Shown here in pieces: positions 1-12,436 of a DNA stretch of 64,000 nucleotides; position 1 is the stretch's first letter; every line of letters begins with the position of its first letter. Origin of the DNA: Papio anubis (taxonomy: Eukaryota > Chordata > Mammalia > Primates > Cercopithecidae); NCBI RefSeq assembly GCF_008728515.1, contig NC_044991.1, forward strand, positions 36,846,968 through 36,910,967, read 5' to 3'. The notes under the pieces were generated by a model. The model saw only the letters and a program-made list of their open reading frames with translations. It searched no databases and was not told where the DNA came from. Made by a program: the position numbers and the translations under genes.

Positions 1-289
1 TTGTAATTTTAAATTTTTTAATTAGGTGGCTGTAATTTTACATGATTATAATTTATTACAATTGACATTTTATGTAATTGTGTAAATTTTAATGTAATTT
101 GGAAGATGGCCCTTTTTAGGTAATGAAGTTGCACATGTATACATTTCACAAAATATTTAAGTGAGAAATAATTCCAATCTTTTAGACTCTCAGAAAATGG
201 AAGAAGGTATATTCTTCAACTCATTTTTGAGACTAACATAGACTTGAAACCTTAATTCATAGTAGAAGGGAGATGAAAGATGAATATTA
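1..289. other. AT-rich intergenic sequence
   Basis: No gene or repeat family recognised; strongly A/T biased. Confidence 0.5.
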
Positions 290-1980
290 TGTATGACTGC
301 AGATGCAAAAAATCTAAACAACAGCAGTCTGAATCCGGGGATATGAAATAGGAGGATACTTCATTACTAAATTTAGTTTATCTCAAAGACACAAAGCTGG
401 CTTAATGTTAAAAAAATCCATCAGTGTAATTCATCACACTGAGAATATAAAGCAAAAACGTGATTGTTTCACAGATGCGAAAAAGCAATTATAAGGCATA
501 ACAGTCATTTATTATTTAAAATAAACACTATCAACAAACTAGAAAGAAGAAGGGGACTTATTAATGTGATATTGTTTACCTACAATAAATCTTCAGCAAA
601 CATCAAACTTAATAATGAAATATTAAATACTTTCCTCTGGAAATCATGATAAGGACAAAGATGCCCATAATAACTATTTCCCTTCAACATTTAGAGTAGA
701 AGTTTCAGCCAATAGAGTAAGACAAGAAAAATATACTAAAAAGCATAAAGATTTAAAAAGGAAAGAGCAAAACTATTGTTATTTTGAAGATAATGATTGA
801 CTACATAGAAAACAGAATAAGATATTAGAAATTATGAGTTTTACAAGGCTACTCAATATACAACAATCAACTACATTTCTCTGTTAGTAACAAACAGCTA
901 GAATATTAATTTAAAAGAAAAATATATCATTTACATTTGTGTTGAAAGGAATATCAAGTACCTAGGAATAAATCTAACAAAACATTTCAAGACCTGTATG
1001 CAGAAAACTGTAAATTTTTCTTAAGGAAGACCTAAATAAAAGAGAAACAACACCGTATTCATGCACTGAAAGATTCAATGTCATAAAAATACCAATCCTA
1101 CATGAACTTGGTGTATAGATTTACTGTAGTCCCAACTGAAATCCCAACAAGCAGATTCTAAAATGTATATGGAAATGAAAAGACCAAAAGTAGTTAAGCT
1201 ATTCCTGAAAAACAAAGAAGAGAGTGGATTTCCTCTGCCCGGTATCAAGACTTAAAATAACACTACATTAATTAAAGCAGCCTAGCATTTGTTCAAGGAC
1301 AGATAATAGATTAATGGAATAGGATAGAGTGTTCTTAAAGAGACCCAGATGTATATGGACACTTGATTCATGACAAACATAAAATTGAAGGAGGATAGAG
1401 AGAAAACTATTTTAAAAATGTATGTGGCTGGGACAATTGAGTATCCACAAGGAAAACATGAAATGAGGCCCCTACCGCAAACCATATACAAAATTCAATT
1501 CCAGGCACAGTATATGTGAAAAGCAAGTTGAAAAAATCAAGAAAAAAAAAAGCTTTTAGAAGGTTAAACAAAACTGATAAATTTGAGTACATTAAATATA
1601 AGAACTTTGTTCATCAAAAGACAGCATTAAGAAAACGAGAAGGCAAGCCACAGAGTGGAAGAAAATAGTAGGGGCACATAAAACTGACAGAGAGCTCAAA
1701 CTACATAAAGAATGTCTATAAATCAGTAAGGAATAAACAAAACATAGAAAAATGGGCCCCCAAAAACCCTGATATGCGTTTCAGAAAAAGGGAATCCAAA
1801 TAGCCAACAGACATATGAAGGATGCCCAACCCTGTTAGTAACCAAGGAAATGCAACTAACATAATGTTCCTATTAGCCCAAATCTGGAACAACTCCAGTG
1901 TTCATGAACTGTAGAATGGATAAATAAATTGAGGTATAGTCATATAATACAATACCATACAAACAATAAAAATAAATAAA
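290..1980 (+). mobile_element. Old L1 (L1M-type) ORF2 3' half to 3' end, decayed
   Basis: The sequence order follows L1 ORF2: 'gatgcaaaaaatctaaac', 'gtacctaggaataaatctaac', 'accaatcctacatgaac', 'tcaagacttaaaataacactac', then the 3' end with 'acaataccatacaaac'. Many stops; not functional. Confidence 0.75.
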
Positions 1981-1983
1981 CTT

Positions 1984-2181
1984 CCCAGGCACGGTGGCTC
2001 ATGCTTGAGTAGCTGGGATTACAGGAGTGCACCACCACGCCTGGCTAATTTTGTATTTTTAGTAGAGAAGGAGTTTCACCATGTTGGTTAGGCTGGTCTT
2101 GAACTCCTGACTTCAAGTGATCCACCCACCTCAGTCACCTAAAGTGCTGGGATTACAGGCATGAGCCACTGTGCCTGGCCT
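1984..2181 (-). mobile_element. Rearranged Alu with short inverted 5' head
   Basis: The first ~20 bases (ccaggcacggtggctcatgc) are a plus-strand Alu start. The rest (about 2005-2181) is an antisense Alu that ends in gcatgagccactgtgcctgg. The ends are therefore inverted repeats of one another. Confidence 0.75.
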
Positions 2182-2284
2182 ATTTCCACCTTCTTAATAT
2201 AAGAATTTTTGAGGCTCATCAGCAGCCCTCATCAAATACCCGTGGACTCTTTTAGCAGTGGGATTTATATGTTGTAGAAAAACC

Positions 2285-2372
2285 AGTAATAGCTAATATC
2301 AAGCCCTCTTCTAAGTGCTTTAATTGTTTTAATTCATTTAATCCTCATAACCACCTTGCGAGTCAGTGATCT
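2285..2372 (+). mobile_element. MIR SINE fragment
   Basis: Contains 'ttctaagtgcttta' and 'aattcatttaatcctcataa', the MIR core order. Confidence 0.65.
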
Positions 2373-2379
2373 ACCAAGG

Positions 2380-3920
2380 GCAGGTCCTTGGGGGCATTGT
2401 CTGTAGAAAATCCTGATAAAAGTTTTCTGCTTTTTATTATCATGGTCCAGCAATTCTTAAAGAGATCAGGAATAAAATCCTCCTCTCTAAAAAAAAGTAC
2501 TTTGTTGATCAAAGGTCTAAATAATTCATGATGATTACTGATGAGTTATAATTTTATATAAATTAATGTAAGTTTCAAACTAGCATATTTTTATTACAGA
2601 TTAACATTGCATCCTACCCGGAAGTTGATTCAGAGAATTCTCAGTTCTACAGCCGGTGCCTGACCCATGTGGACTCAGGCTGTTTCAAAAGTGGGTTTCT
2701 ATGGCTGTCCGAGCTGCCTTTTCTTCAGGTGCAATCACAAGACAAGCCCTGGGATGCCGCAGATTCACCATGAACGGTGGATTCCTGATAAACAATGATA
2801 GCAGGGTGCCTAGAGAGGCGAAGATGCAAACTTTGAGTTATTTCAGTTCTGTCTCCATGAGACCTCTTGGAGTTTTGTGCTTAAAATTCCAAACGATGAA
2901 ACAGAATGCAAACTATGAGATGACTAATTTAATACGAAATGGGCAAAACTGAGTTTGTATCTGAAAAAAATAGTACTGCATTTGAATAATATCTTTAAAA
3001 TTAAAATGTAAACCAGGCATTCTCCTTCCCCCTCGTAGCACTCTGGCGCTGCAGGAGCCTCTGCACAGAGCAGAGAGCCTGGACATTGCACTCCTGATGC
3101 CCCTGGACGCACACCCGCGGGCACGGTCCCAGACCCCGTGGGGCACAGGCATACTTGCCTACCGGGCAGTGTTTTGTGCCAGTGAACTCAAGGGGAAGTA
3201 ACTTAAATAAACACTGACCATGGCTAAAATGCCTCGGTGTGAGAACAGGAGGTCAGAGTCCAACGGGGCACATGGTGAAGTGCAGTCGACTGGAAACCTG
3301 GGGCAGAGCCTGCGTGTTTTCTGGCACTCAGCCCTGGAAAGACTCCATTAAACCAGAGTCCCTGGGGGACAAGCACCCTGTCCCTCCTACACGTTATCCC
3401 CTGTCATTCGCACAGGTGTTTCCCCCAGATCATCCCATTCCACAGGTTCCCCTCTGTTGACCCTGCCACCGCCCACCCATCCAGCTCCCTGAGCTTGAAA
3501 TGCTGGTCTTCAGCATCTCCACGCTAAAACAGTCGCTCTCTCCTCAAAGTCACTTGAGTCTCTTTTTTCCTTCCTTTTTTTCCCAGTGTAAACACCCAGG
3601 AAAGGCCTCCACTGCCTGCCATCTGGGCTCTCCAGCCCCTTTCTTGGGTTCCCTATGTCATCTCTGCTCTGAGCCTCTCCTGCATTTCACACTTTGTCTG
3701 TCACACGTCTGCTTCAGGAGCTGACTTCCTGCCTGAATTAAGCCAAATCCAAAACTCTTTTTTCTGGATTCAGTCAACTCCTGCATATTCTCTCCATCCT
3801 GCACCCTCAGTCCTCGCCAGCTCGCCAGTGTCATTTCTTCCTCTTTTCCACCTGAGATCCTTCCTCCACAAAGACTTTTGCAATTCTCCACAAAACTGAG
3901 CCCATCAAAAGTAATAGACA
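2380..3920. other. Intergenic sequence, nothing recognised
   Basis: Mixed composition with several short chance open frames, none resembling a known protein. A GC-richer patch at 3030-3160 has no recognisable element. Confidence 0.4.
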
Positions 3921-3928
3921 TTCTGGTG

Positions 3929-4301
3929 GGTCAGGCACAGTGACTCATGCCTGTAATCGCAGCACTTTGTGAGGCTGAGGCAGGCAGATCACTTGATGTC
4001 AGGAGTTCGAGACCAGCCTGGCCAACATGGCGAAACCCCATCTTTACTAAAAATACAAAAATTAGTTGGGCATGTTGGCATGCGCCTGTAGTCCCAGCTA
4101 TTCAGGAGGCTGAGGCAGGAGGATTGCTTGAACCCAGGAGGCTGAGGTTGCATGCACCTGTAGTCCCTGCTATTCAGGAGGCAGGAGGATCGCTTGAACC
4201 TGGGAGGCTGAGGTTGCAGTGAGCTGAGATCATGCCACTGTACTCCAGCCTGGGCAACAGAATGAAACCCCGTCTCCAGAAAAAAAGAAAAGAAAAGAAA
4301 G
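3929..4301 (+). mobile_element. AluS-type element with internal tandem duplication
   Basis: Full Alu sense copy with A-rich tail, flanked by direct repeats 'atagacattctg' and 'acagacattctg'. The right monomer contains a duplication of about 60 bp (4081-4210 region), making it longer than the usual 300 bp. Confidence 0.9.
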
Positions 4302-4811
4302 CAACAGACATTCTGTAATTCTTTTCTAACCATCCCACTGCTTGTTTGTATTTTTGGGTTTCATGCTTATCTTTAATGGCTGTCCCCCCTCATCGTCTCC
4401 CCTGAAGCCACCACCTGTCTCTCTGTTTGGGGTTTAAAGGTGCCTGAGATCTTTCCCATCATGCAAATAAAGAGAGACTGCATGGCTTCTCCAAGCTATC
4501 ATAGAACTTGGCTTTCAACTTCCAGTCTTCTGGATTCAAGTCCAGTGTTCCTTCCCCTACACCAGGGATACTTAATAGCACACAAGGTAACTTTAGCTGG
4601 TACTCAGAAGAAATTTTTATCAATTCTATATTGATTTTAATGTGTATTAGAAAAACTAAAAACCGTCACATCCTCGGCTCAAGTTGCCACCTCCCAAGTC
4701 TAGTAATAGCTCCTCTAATGCACCACCATTCTCAACAGAAAAACTGTCCACAGTCTTGTTTACTGCCATTTCATAAATGAGAAGTAGCAGAGAACAAGAG
4801 TTTGTTTAAGC
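4302..4811. other. Intergenic sequence, nothing recognised
   Basis: No gene or repeat identified. Confidence 0.4.
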
Positions 4812-5430
4812 TAGTGGTTCTGTCAACCTTGGCTGCCATGAGAATTATTTGGAGAAACATTTTTTTAAAACACCAATGACTGGATCCCCTTCCCCTCCCT
4901 GCCTTGGTAAAATTGGTTGGGAGTAGAGTCTAGATGGTGTAAAATACCCCAAGTGATTCAAATTGAAATCAGGGTCGAGATCTTCTGGTTTACGTCAGTG
5001 ACTGCACAGCTGGGCCTGAGGATTGCATTTCTTTCTTTCTTCTTGTTCCTTTCCTTTTTTTTTTTTTCTTAGAGATAACGTCTCACTGTGTCTCCCAGGC
5101 TAGAGTGTAATGGCACAATCATGGAGGAGGCACTGCTCAAGCAATCCTCCTCCCTCCACCTCCCAAGTTGCTGGGACCACAGATGCAGGCCACCACATCA
5201 GCTAATTTTTAAATTGTTTGTAGAGATGGGGTCTTGCTATGTTGCCCAGGCTGGTCTCAAACTTCTGGCCTCAAGCTATCTTTCCACCTTGGCCTCCCAA
5301 AGTTTTGGGATTACAGGCATGACCCACCCCACCCAGCCATGAATCGCATTTCTAAGAGCTCCCGTGTGATGTTGATGCTTCCCATTCAATCCAGGGAACA
5401 CACTTTGATCCCCACTGATGCAGATGAATT
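4812..5430 (+). mobile_element. MER5A-like hAT-Charlie DNA transposon, split by an Alu
   Basis: The left part begins 'agtggttctgtcaaccttggctgc'; the right part (from 5339) reads 'gcatttctaagagctcccgtgtgatgttgatgc ... agggaacacactttga'. Both match MER5A. The AluJ at 5057-5338 interrupts it. Confidence 0.6.
5057..5338 (-). mobile_element. AluJ, antisense
   Basis: Poly-T start, 'gtctcccaggct', 'cccaaagttttgggattacaggcatga'. Flanked by 'attgcatttct' and 'aatcgcatttct'. Confidence 0.88.
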
Positions 5431-5439
5431 TGGGAGGAC

Positions 5440-6384
5440 CACTGTGGGTTTTTACCTTCCCAGCATATTTTTGTTCTCTAGTAATAGCTCCTGACAACAT
5501 GCTTTGGAGAGCCACGCCTCATCGACTCTTAGGTGTAGCTCATACCTCACCACTCAGGAGCAGGAACCACACCCAAGTCTGGCCAATGCCCAGAATCTGT
5601 ATCTGTTCCAGTGAGTAATGGGTTCAGTGATGGGTGCTTAATACAGTCCAGTGAGAGTCAGTGCTGGGAATTTTGCTGAAACCCTTGAGAAGAGGTGCTA
5701 AGTTGGCAAGACATAGACCTGGAGCTGCTGGTGACTGTTTTGCCTTTGCCTGGGAGGAACCTGCCTGAGGGTGGAGCAGGCAGGTGAAAGCAAAGGAGAC
5801 TGACAGACCAAGAAGATGGTACCCTTTTACTCCCTGGATCCAGCCAAACCTGAATCCAGACATACATTTTTCAGTCACATGAGCTAATAAGTTTCCTTTC
5901 TTGCTCAAGCCAGTTTGAGGTGGATTTTTGTCAAGTGCAGTTCAGAAAGTGCTGATACATGAAACATCACAGTGCACCTGCCACCCCGCAGAGGGGGCTT
6001 CCAGCCTCTCTTCGGGAGGCTGCCTCCATCAGGCAACTATCTTCAAAAAGGCCCCAGGATGGAGCAACAGAACCCTTAGATGTCAGTCAGTGTCATCACC
6101 TCCCTGCTTATTGGGAAGACTGGGGGACAAAGAGGGGTGAGGAATTGCCCCAAGTTGTGCCTTCAACAAAGCCAGCTAGGATTTCAGCCCTTGGCTCTAT
6201 CAGTAGGCACACCCACACCAGGGGGCGGGTGACAGCCAGCAGGCAGTGCCACCATGTTGCTCAGGTCTCCTTCGCAAGGACACCCACTGTAGGGAGAGGG
6301 TCTCACCGCTTCACGAAAAGTGGCTTTATTATTGCCCACTTCTCAATGTCTCAATGTTTCTAATTGCAATCTAACAAACACATA
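5440..6384. other. Intergenic sequence with an unassigned old repeat
   Basis: 5820-5940 ('...gagctaataagtttcctttcttgctcaagccagtttgaggtgg...') resembles a dispersed repeat end I have seen in many loci but cannot name. No gene seen. Confidence 0.35.
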
Positions 6385-6387
6385 CTT

Positions 6388-6678
6388 TTTTTTTTTTGAA
6401 ACAGAGTCTCACTCTGTCGCCCAGGCTGGAGTGCAGTGGTGCACTCTCAGCTCACTGCAACCTCCACCTCCCAGGTTCAAGCGATTCTCCTGCCTCAGTC
6501 TCCCAAGTAGCTGGGATTACAGGCTCCCACAACCATGCCTGGCTAATTTTTGTATTTTTAGTAGAGATGGCATTTTGCCATGTTGGCCAGGCTGGTCTTG
6601 AACCCCTGACCTCAGGTGATCCATTCACCTCGGCCTCCCAAAGGCTGGAATTACAGGTGTGAGCCACCGCCCCCAGCC
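6388..6678 (-). mobile_element. AluS-type, antisense
   Basis: Poly-T, 'gagtctcactctgtcgcccagg' region through 'gagccaccgcccccagcc'. Short direct repeats 'aacacata'/'aacacaca' flank it. Confidence 0.92.
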
Positions 6679-6737
6679 AACACACACCTTTTTAAAAAGC
6701 CATATCAAATCCATGATTTCTGGGATACTATTGCTTA

Positions 6738-6925
6738 GCAAAGTAGTTGTCAAACTGTAGCCCTCTAATTAGCAATATCAGAATCACCTGAGAAATCGAT
6801 AAAATGCAAATTATCAGCCCCTCCCCAGACCTACTGCACCCTGAGAGAGAGATCCAGCCATATAGCATTGAACAAGACCTCCAGGTGATTCTGATACATG
6901 TTCAACTTTGAAAGCCACTGGCTAT
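6738..6925 (+). mobile_element. MER5A-like DNA transposon
   Basis: 'agaatcacctgagaaatcg', 'ccccagacctactgcaccctgag', 'ccaggtgattctgatacatg', 'tttgaaagccactggctat' follow the MER5A order. Confidence 0.7.
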
Positions 6926-8089
6926 GGCTAAGTAAATTTTTTAAATGGGTTTAAAGTCTATTTAATGAAAATTACAAAGTAAATGTAAATGACTTGTGAA
7001 TATAGCAAAAATGTAGGAAGCTATACAGAAGTGATTAAACATGAAGAAGTGCCATCCTATAACATTGAAGCCTCTAGGAGTGCGAAGGAAGGAAGGTCTA
7101 CCCCAACCCAGGGAGATTAAGCCCACCCCTAAACATTGCAAGAGTCCCCCTATGCTGGCAAAGGGGGCTTTGTCACTTGTTTATTTGTGTTTTGCTGAGG
7201 GACAGAGAGTTTACCTGTTTAACTCCGACCATTTATCCCTCACTATTTGGAAAACTATAAAATAGAAGAGTCCTCTCTTAAGATGATCCACCCAGATGAC
7301 TTGGGGACTTTCCCTTTGTTACAGATAGAGAAACAGGTTTTGGCCCTAAGGCTTTGAACATTTCCCAGTGAATAACAGTCACTGCTGGTTATACAAACCC
7401 AGCTCACCTTGAACACACGAGACCCAGTGAAACCATCCCGTCACGTGGGAAGGGTGGGCCTGAAAGAGCCTTCACAATCACAGAGCATCCATAACGACCT
7501 TGAACGTAGATTCTTAAGAAGGACCAGGGATGCACGTGGTTTCCTTGATAATGAGAGCGTGGATTTCAGGCGGGGCCCTCAGAATGCTTGAACCCGGCCC
7601 CACCAGGGGCTGCAATCCCTCGTGAATCTGACGCATCTGTTCACAACAGCCTTGAACCACATCCATGAAAATCATTGTCGCCACTGTTGGACCCACCTCC
7701 CCACTGAATAGGTGAGCAGAGTGCTTTGTTGAGACCCCTTTCCTAAAGGGTTCGTATGTTTCTTTAACCATGTTTATGTGGGATTCTCTGACATTCAATA
7801 GATAGCAGTCTTGCATTTAATGTCTTTCTAGCATAGCACTGTGTGTACCCTCGGTTCCAAATGCAAAATGTAACTCATGAGCATAAAAGCTCTAAAGAAA
7901 CCTTGGTCACTCATGAGAATGGCATAAAATCCAGAGGTGCTGTCTCAAGACAGGGTTCATCTGTCCCTGAAATGAAGACACAGTGGTGGTCTTAAATCAG
8001 AAGACAGCCCCAGGGATTAGCTGGTGTGAGAATGATGAAAAACAGCATTTTGTTTCTTTGTAGTCTATTTCTTTTTCTTGTAATTTTTG
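6926..8089. other. Intergenic sequence, nothing recognised
   Basis: Open frames are short and unlike known proteins. Confidence 0.4.
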
Positions 8090-8330
8090 ATTTTTTAAAA
8101 TTGGGATAAAATACATATAACATAAAAGCGACCATCTGAACCATTCTTAACCATGCAGGCGTTAACACACATTGTTGTGCAGTCATCACCACCATCCACC
8201 TCCACAGCTCCTTTCATTTTGCAAAACTGAAACTCTATGAGTGAAACAACTCCCCGTTTCTCCCTCCCCCAGCCCCTGGCAACCACCGTTCTACCTTCCG
8301 TCTCTCTGAATTTGACCATAGTCTATTTCT
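8090..8330 (-). mobile_element. L1M 3' end, antisense
   Basis: 'ccaccatccacctccacagctcctttcattttgcaaaactgaaact' and 'ccctggcaaccaccgttctac' are the antisense of the L1M 3' end. Confidence 0.75.
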
Positions 8331-8647
8331 GAGTGAGACCTTTACCTGACTCGTTACTGGGTAAATCCTAATGAGAGTAAAATTGTCTCAGCCCCTCAGC
8401 GAGCAAGTTTTGGATTCAGGCATCTCTGGGATACTCAGTATGACCATAAAGCAGAACTCACAGAATGTGGTCATAAGTGGGGATTTTCTGTTCAGTATTT
8501 TGCTCTGGATTTGTTTATGTGAACATCCCTGGGGTAGCAACAGGCACATTGGATTTAGATTCAGAAGAATTGGGATTGAAAACCCAATGCTTCATTATCT
8601 TGGAGAAGCCACCTCCTCTCTCTAAATAAATCTCTTAGATTGGTTCT

Positions 8648-8697
8648 CATTTTAATTTTAATTTTTATTTTATTTTATTTTATTTTATTTTATTTTT
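8648..8697. repeat. (TTTTA)n microsatellite
   Basis: Pentanucleotide array grown from the Alu tail directly to its right. Confidence 0.85.
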
Positions 8698-8978
8698 TGA
8701 GACAGAGTCTCACTCTGTCGCCAGGCTGGAGTGCAGTGGCGCGATCTCGGCTCACTGCAACCTCCGCCTCCCAGGTTCAAGAGATTCTCCTGCCTCAGCC
8801 TCCTGAGTAGCTGGGATTACAGGCATGTGCCACCACACCCTGATAATTTTCGTATTTTCAGTAGAAATTGGGTTTCACCATGTTGGCCAGGCTTGGCTCA
8901 AACCCCTGACCTCAAGCAATCTGCCCGCCTTGGCCTCCCACAGTGCTGGGATTACAGGTGTGAACCATTGAGCCTGGT
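8697..8978 (-). mobile_element. AluS-type, antisense
   Basis: Full-length antisense Alu ending 'gtgaaccattgagcctggtc'. Confidence 0.92.
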
Positions 8979-9059
8979 CTGGTTTTTATTTTTAAAAATC
9001 AGAAGATTTCATGTAAAAATCTCAATTTCTGGACTCTCTTGAAAAAAATCAAAAATCAA

Positions 9060-10190
9060 AACAAGCACCCATTTTTTTTAATGTCCAAAAACTTCAACTA
9101 GGCACTTTACCAAAGAAAGATATACAAGAAGTCAATATGTCTAAACAAAGATGCTCAACGTCATTAGTCATCAGGGAAATGCAAATTAAAATCACAGTGA
9201 GATAGGCCGGGTAACATGACTCACGCCTGTAATCCCAGTACTTTAGGGGGCTGAGGAGTGTGGATCATGAGGTCAGGAGGTCGAGACCAGCCTGAACAAC
9301 ATGATGAAACCCCGTCTCTACTAAAAATACAAAAATTATCCAGGCTTGGTGGCACACGCCTGTAATCCCAGCTACTCAAGAGGTTGAGCCAGGAGAATCA
9401 CTTGAACCCAGGAGGCAGAGGTTGCAGTGAGCCGAGATTGCGCCACTGCACTCAGCCTGGGCAACAGAGTGAGACTCCATCTCAAAAAAAAAAAAAAAAA
9501 ATCACAATGAGATACCACTTGGAATGACTTAATCAGTAAAGCTGACAATAACCAAGCGCTGACAAAGGCACAGAACAACTGGAATCTGCATGCATAAGCA
9601 GCCTGGAAACTTCTTACAAAGTTAAACATGCACTTACCACATGTCCTCTCCTGGGTATGTACCCTAGAGAAATGAAAAATTATCTTCCCACAAAAATACA
9701 CACCCAAATGTCTATAGCAGGTGTATTCGTAATTATCCCAAAATAATGCAAATGTTTGTCAACAGGTGAATGGAGAGAAGCACTTGTCCGTCCATGTCCT
9801 GGAAAACCACTCAGTAATAAAAGGAACACATGACTGGTACGACCAACATGAGTGAATCTCAAATGCCTCATGCAATGGAAAAGAAGCCAAACTCCAAAGA
9901 CTGTCCACTGTCTGATTCCATTTTCATGACTTACTGGAAAAGGCTAAACTGCAGGTCAATGGCCACCAGGGGCTGGGTTGGGCAGGGTGTTGGTTGAAAT
10001 GAGCATGAAGGAATTTTGTGGGGAGTGCCAGAACTGCTCTGTATCTTGATCTTGGTGGTGGCTACACAACTATTGTATTTATTTGCTGGAAACTCATAGA
10101 ACTGCACACTAAAGAGTGAATTGTGCTACCAATAAATCAGACCTCCGTAAACTTGACCACTGCACCTCACCCTAAAAAAAAAAATCTAGC
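9060..10190 (+). mobile_element. L1M 3' region, split by an Alu
   Basis: Left part 'gtcatcagggaaatgcaaattaaaatcacagtgagata'; right part 'caccaggggctgggttgggc ... gtgctaccaataaatcagacc ... ccctaaaaaaaaaa'. Sense L1M 3' sequence with an A tail. Confidence 0.75.
9205..9500 (+). mobile_element. AluS-type, sense, inside L1M
   Basis: Starts ggccgggtaacatgactcac, ends in an A run. Target-site duplication atcacagtgagata / atcacaatgagata. Confidence 0.93.
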
Positions 10191-10879
10191 ACTCCTGGGC
10201 CCACCTTCCTGCACAGCCACAGTTGGCTAAACAGGAGAGAGCTAGACAGTTAGGCAACCTGCGCTCACCTCCTTGCTTAGCTTGGGTTCCCTCAGATGCG
10301 GTTCCTGTGCTCAGGACAGGCAGCTCACCTGTGACGGGGTGTCAGGAAGCAAGAGTGGCGGAAAAGAGTAGATAAAGGGCGCATTGATGGTTTGGTTCAT
10401 CTGATCGGGGAGCAGTCACCCTGAGGCACTTTGCAGAACCAGCCCCCGCATCCTCCGTGTTCCTCGTTCACAGGTCAGGAGGCTACCACACTTACCCGGT
10501 CACATTCCTCGTTGTTGGCGTCACTCTCCATGCCATGAGCAGCCCCCACCATTGTGCTGGGTTAACAAAAGCTCCTGCAACTTGGGAGAAAGCTAGTTTC
10601 CAAAATGTGGGGCCGTGCAGCAAGTTCTGCAAGGTCAGAACTGAGTATGGCAGGTGTGGCCAAGAGCAGCGATGCCACTGGAGGATGACACAGGCTGCAA
10701 AGCATGCCCCCCACCCACCTCCATGAGGAACCCCACCCTCAGCCCTGCGCCCGCTTGTGTCCTTGGGCCAGTCCAAGAAGGGGTATGAGCTCATCACTCT
10801 GCTAGGCGTGATAAAGCGACTGCTTATAAACAACAATCAGGGAGTGGATGGGGAGTGGAGACCACGAGGCTGAAAATGA
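10191..10879. other. Intergenic sequence, nothing recognised
   Basis: Moderate GC with no recognisable gene or repeat. Confidence 0.4.
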
Positions 10880-11030
10880 GTAAACCTAGTTTCTATTTCT
10901 AGTTCTTCCAACAACCAGTTCTGAGACCTTGAGCAAATCATGTCCCTATAATGGACCTCAGTTTTCTTCTGTGTCAAATGAAGACAGACAGAATTAGGTA
11001 AGCTCTCTAGTCCCTGCCATCCCTTAAAAA
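10880..11030 (+). mobile_element. MIR SINE fragment
   Basis: 'ctgagaccttgagcaaatcatgtccc', 'cctcagttttcttctgtgtcaaatgaa' match MIR. Confidence 0.6.
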
Positions 11031-11274
11031 GCTATCATTCCATCATGTCTCCAAGAAGTGTCTCTCTCTGCAAAGTAGTCACTTTAGGAAGCCATGGTAC
11101 GTGGTACAGTTCACTGGAATTGTTCAAAACATGTCAAGGCTTAGAACACATGCTTTTGGTTATATCCAAAGGTGAAGAGCTCCCAAGTCTGGGGGACGGA
11201 TTATATTTTGGAATTTCAATGTTTATGAACCATATGGGGATCAACCTGGAAAAAGCTTGATCCAAAACCAGGTA

Positions 11275-11790
11275 TAAAGCAGTGCTTCCAAAACGTGGTC
11301 TGAGGACAGCCTGTATCAGGGGCACTCAGGTGTTTGTTACAAAGCAAATGTGCAACAGACCCAAACTGAAGGACCTTCTACAAAATAACTGACCAGTACT
11401 CTTCAAGACTGCCAAAGTAATCAAAGACTAAGAAAGACGGAGGAACCATCACAGATGGGAGGATACTACAGAGACATGACTGTGAATGCAATGTGGGGTC
11501 CTGGATTCATTCCATCTGAGAACAGGGAAAGAACATAGCAGAAGAGCTGAGGGAATCCAGATAAAACCTGGAGTTCAGTCACTAGCATTGCCTCCATGGT
11601 AAGTTCCTGGTTTTGACCATTGCACTGATTGCATAAAACGATAACAGAGTGGGGTGAGCTGAGTGAGGGGTAAACAGAGCTCTCTGTACTGTTTTTGCAA
11701 CTCCTCTGTAAGTCTAAAATTACTACAAGATACAAAGGATTTACAAAAAAAGAAAAATATATTGCTGCAACTACTGTTACAGTTCCTACT
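11275..11790 (+). mobile_element. Old repeat cluster: MER5A-like fragment then L1M 3'-UTR-like sequence
   Basis: 'gcttccaaaacgtggtctgaggacagcctgtatcaggggcac' is MER5A-like. 'ttcaagactgccaaagtaatc ... gcaatgtggggtcctggattc ... gtctaaaattactacaaga' resembles an old L1 3' UTR. Family assignment is tentative. Confidence 0.45.
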
Positions 11791-11993
11791 AAAAGCTAAC
11801 ACTTCTTGAAGGTTTACAATCCACCAGGAGAAAGAGTAGATGTGGATCACCTCTCTACCACCACCATCCTATTAAATCCATTTCCTGGACTTGGAACTCA
11901 GAACCTTCCTTTTCACAGTTTCTCCAGGGGGTTCTAACACAAGCTACAGTTTAAGAACACAAGCAGTAAAATAAAAATTAAAAAAAAAAAACT

Positions 11994-12048
11994 TTGTGTG
12001 TGTGAGTGTGTGTATGTGTGTGTGAGAGAGAGAGAGAGAAAGAGAATG
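11994..12048. repeat. (TG)n(AG)n compound microsatellite
   Basis: TG/TATG dinucleotides pass into GA dinucleotides. Confidence 0.85.
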
Positions 12049-12360
12049 GGAGATCCGAAGACAAGACAGGGGGAATATTAACATCAGTCAGATTAAGCTG
12101 GTGGGTACATGGGTATCAATCATTTTCTGTTTGGGTAAAATATGAAATCCTTTTTTAAATTAAAAAAAATTTAAATTAATAAATTTTCTGAACTGATATG
12201 GCCTCTCAACTTTTCCAGCCTTCAGCTCATCACGTGCGCTCAAGCTGCAGGCCTGAGAGACACGTCTGGGAGTCGTCATCATAGGGGAAAGGAAAGGGCA
12301 TGAGGGCAGTCTTGAGCGTTGCCATGTATCCTGACTCAGGACTCAGAAGGATCAGCAAAG

Positions 12361-12436
12361 GGAAGGAAGGAAGGAAGGACGGAGGGAAGGAAGGAAGGAA
12401 GGAAGGAAGGAAGGAAGGAAGGAAGGAAGGAAGGAA
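12361..12436. repeat. (GGAA)n microsatellite: 4 + 13 units
   Basis: Four GGAA units, a short interruption (ggacggag), then 13 uninterrupted units at 12385-12436. Confidence 0.95.

Noticed and set aside
290..1980. Possible active L1
   Set aside because: Truncated, many stops and heavy divergence; an old L1M remnant.
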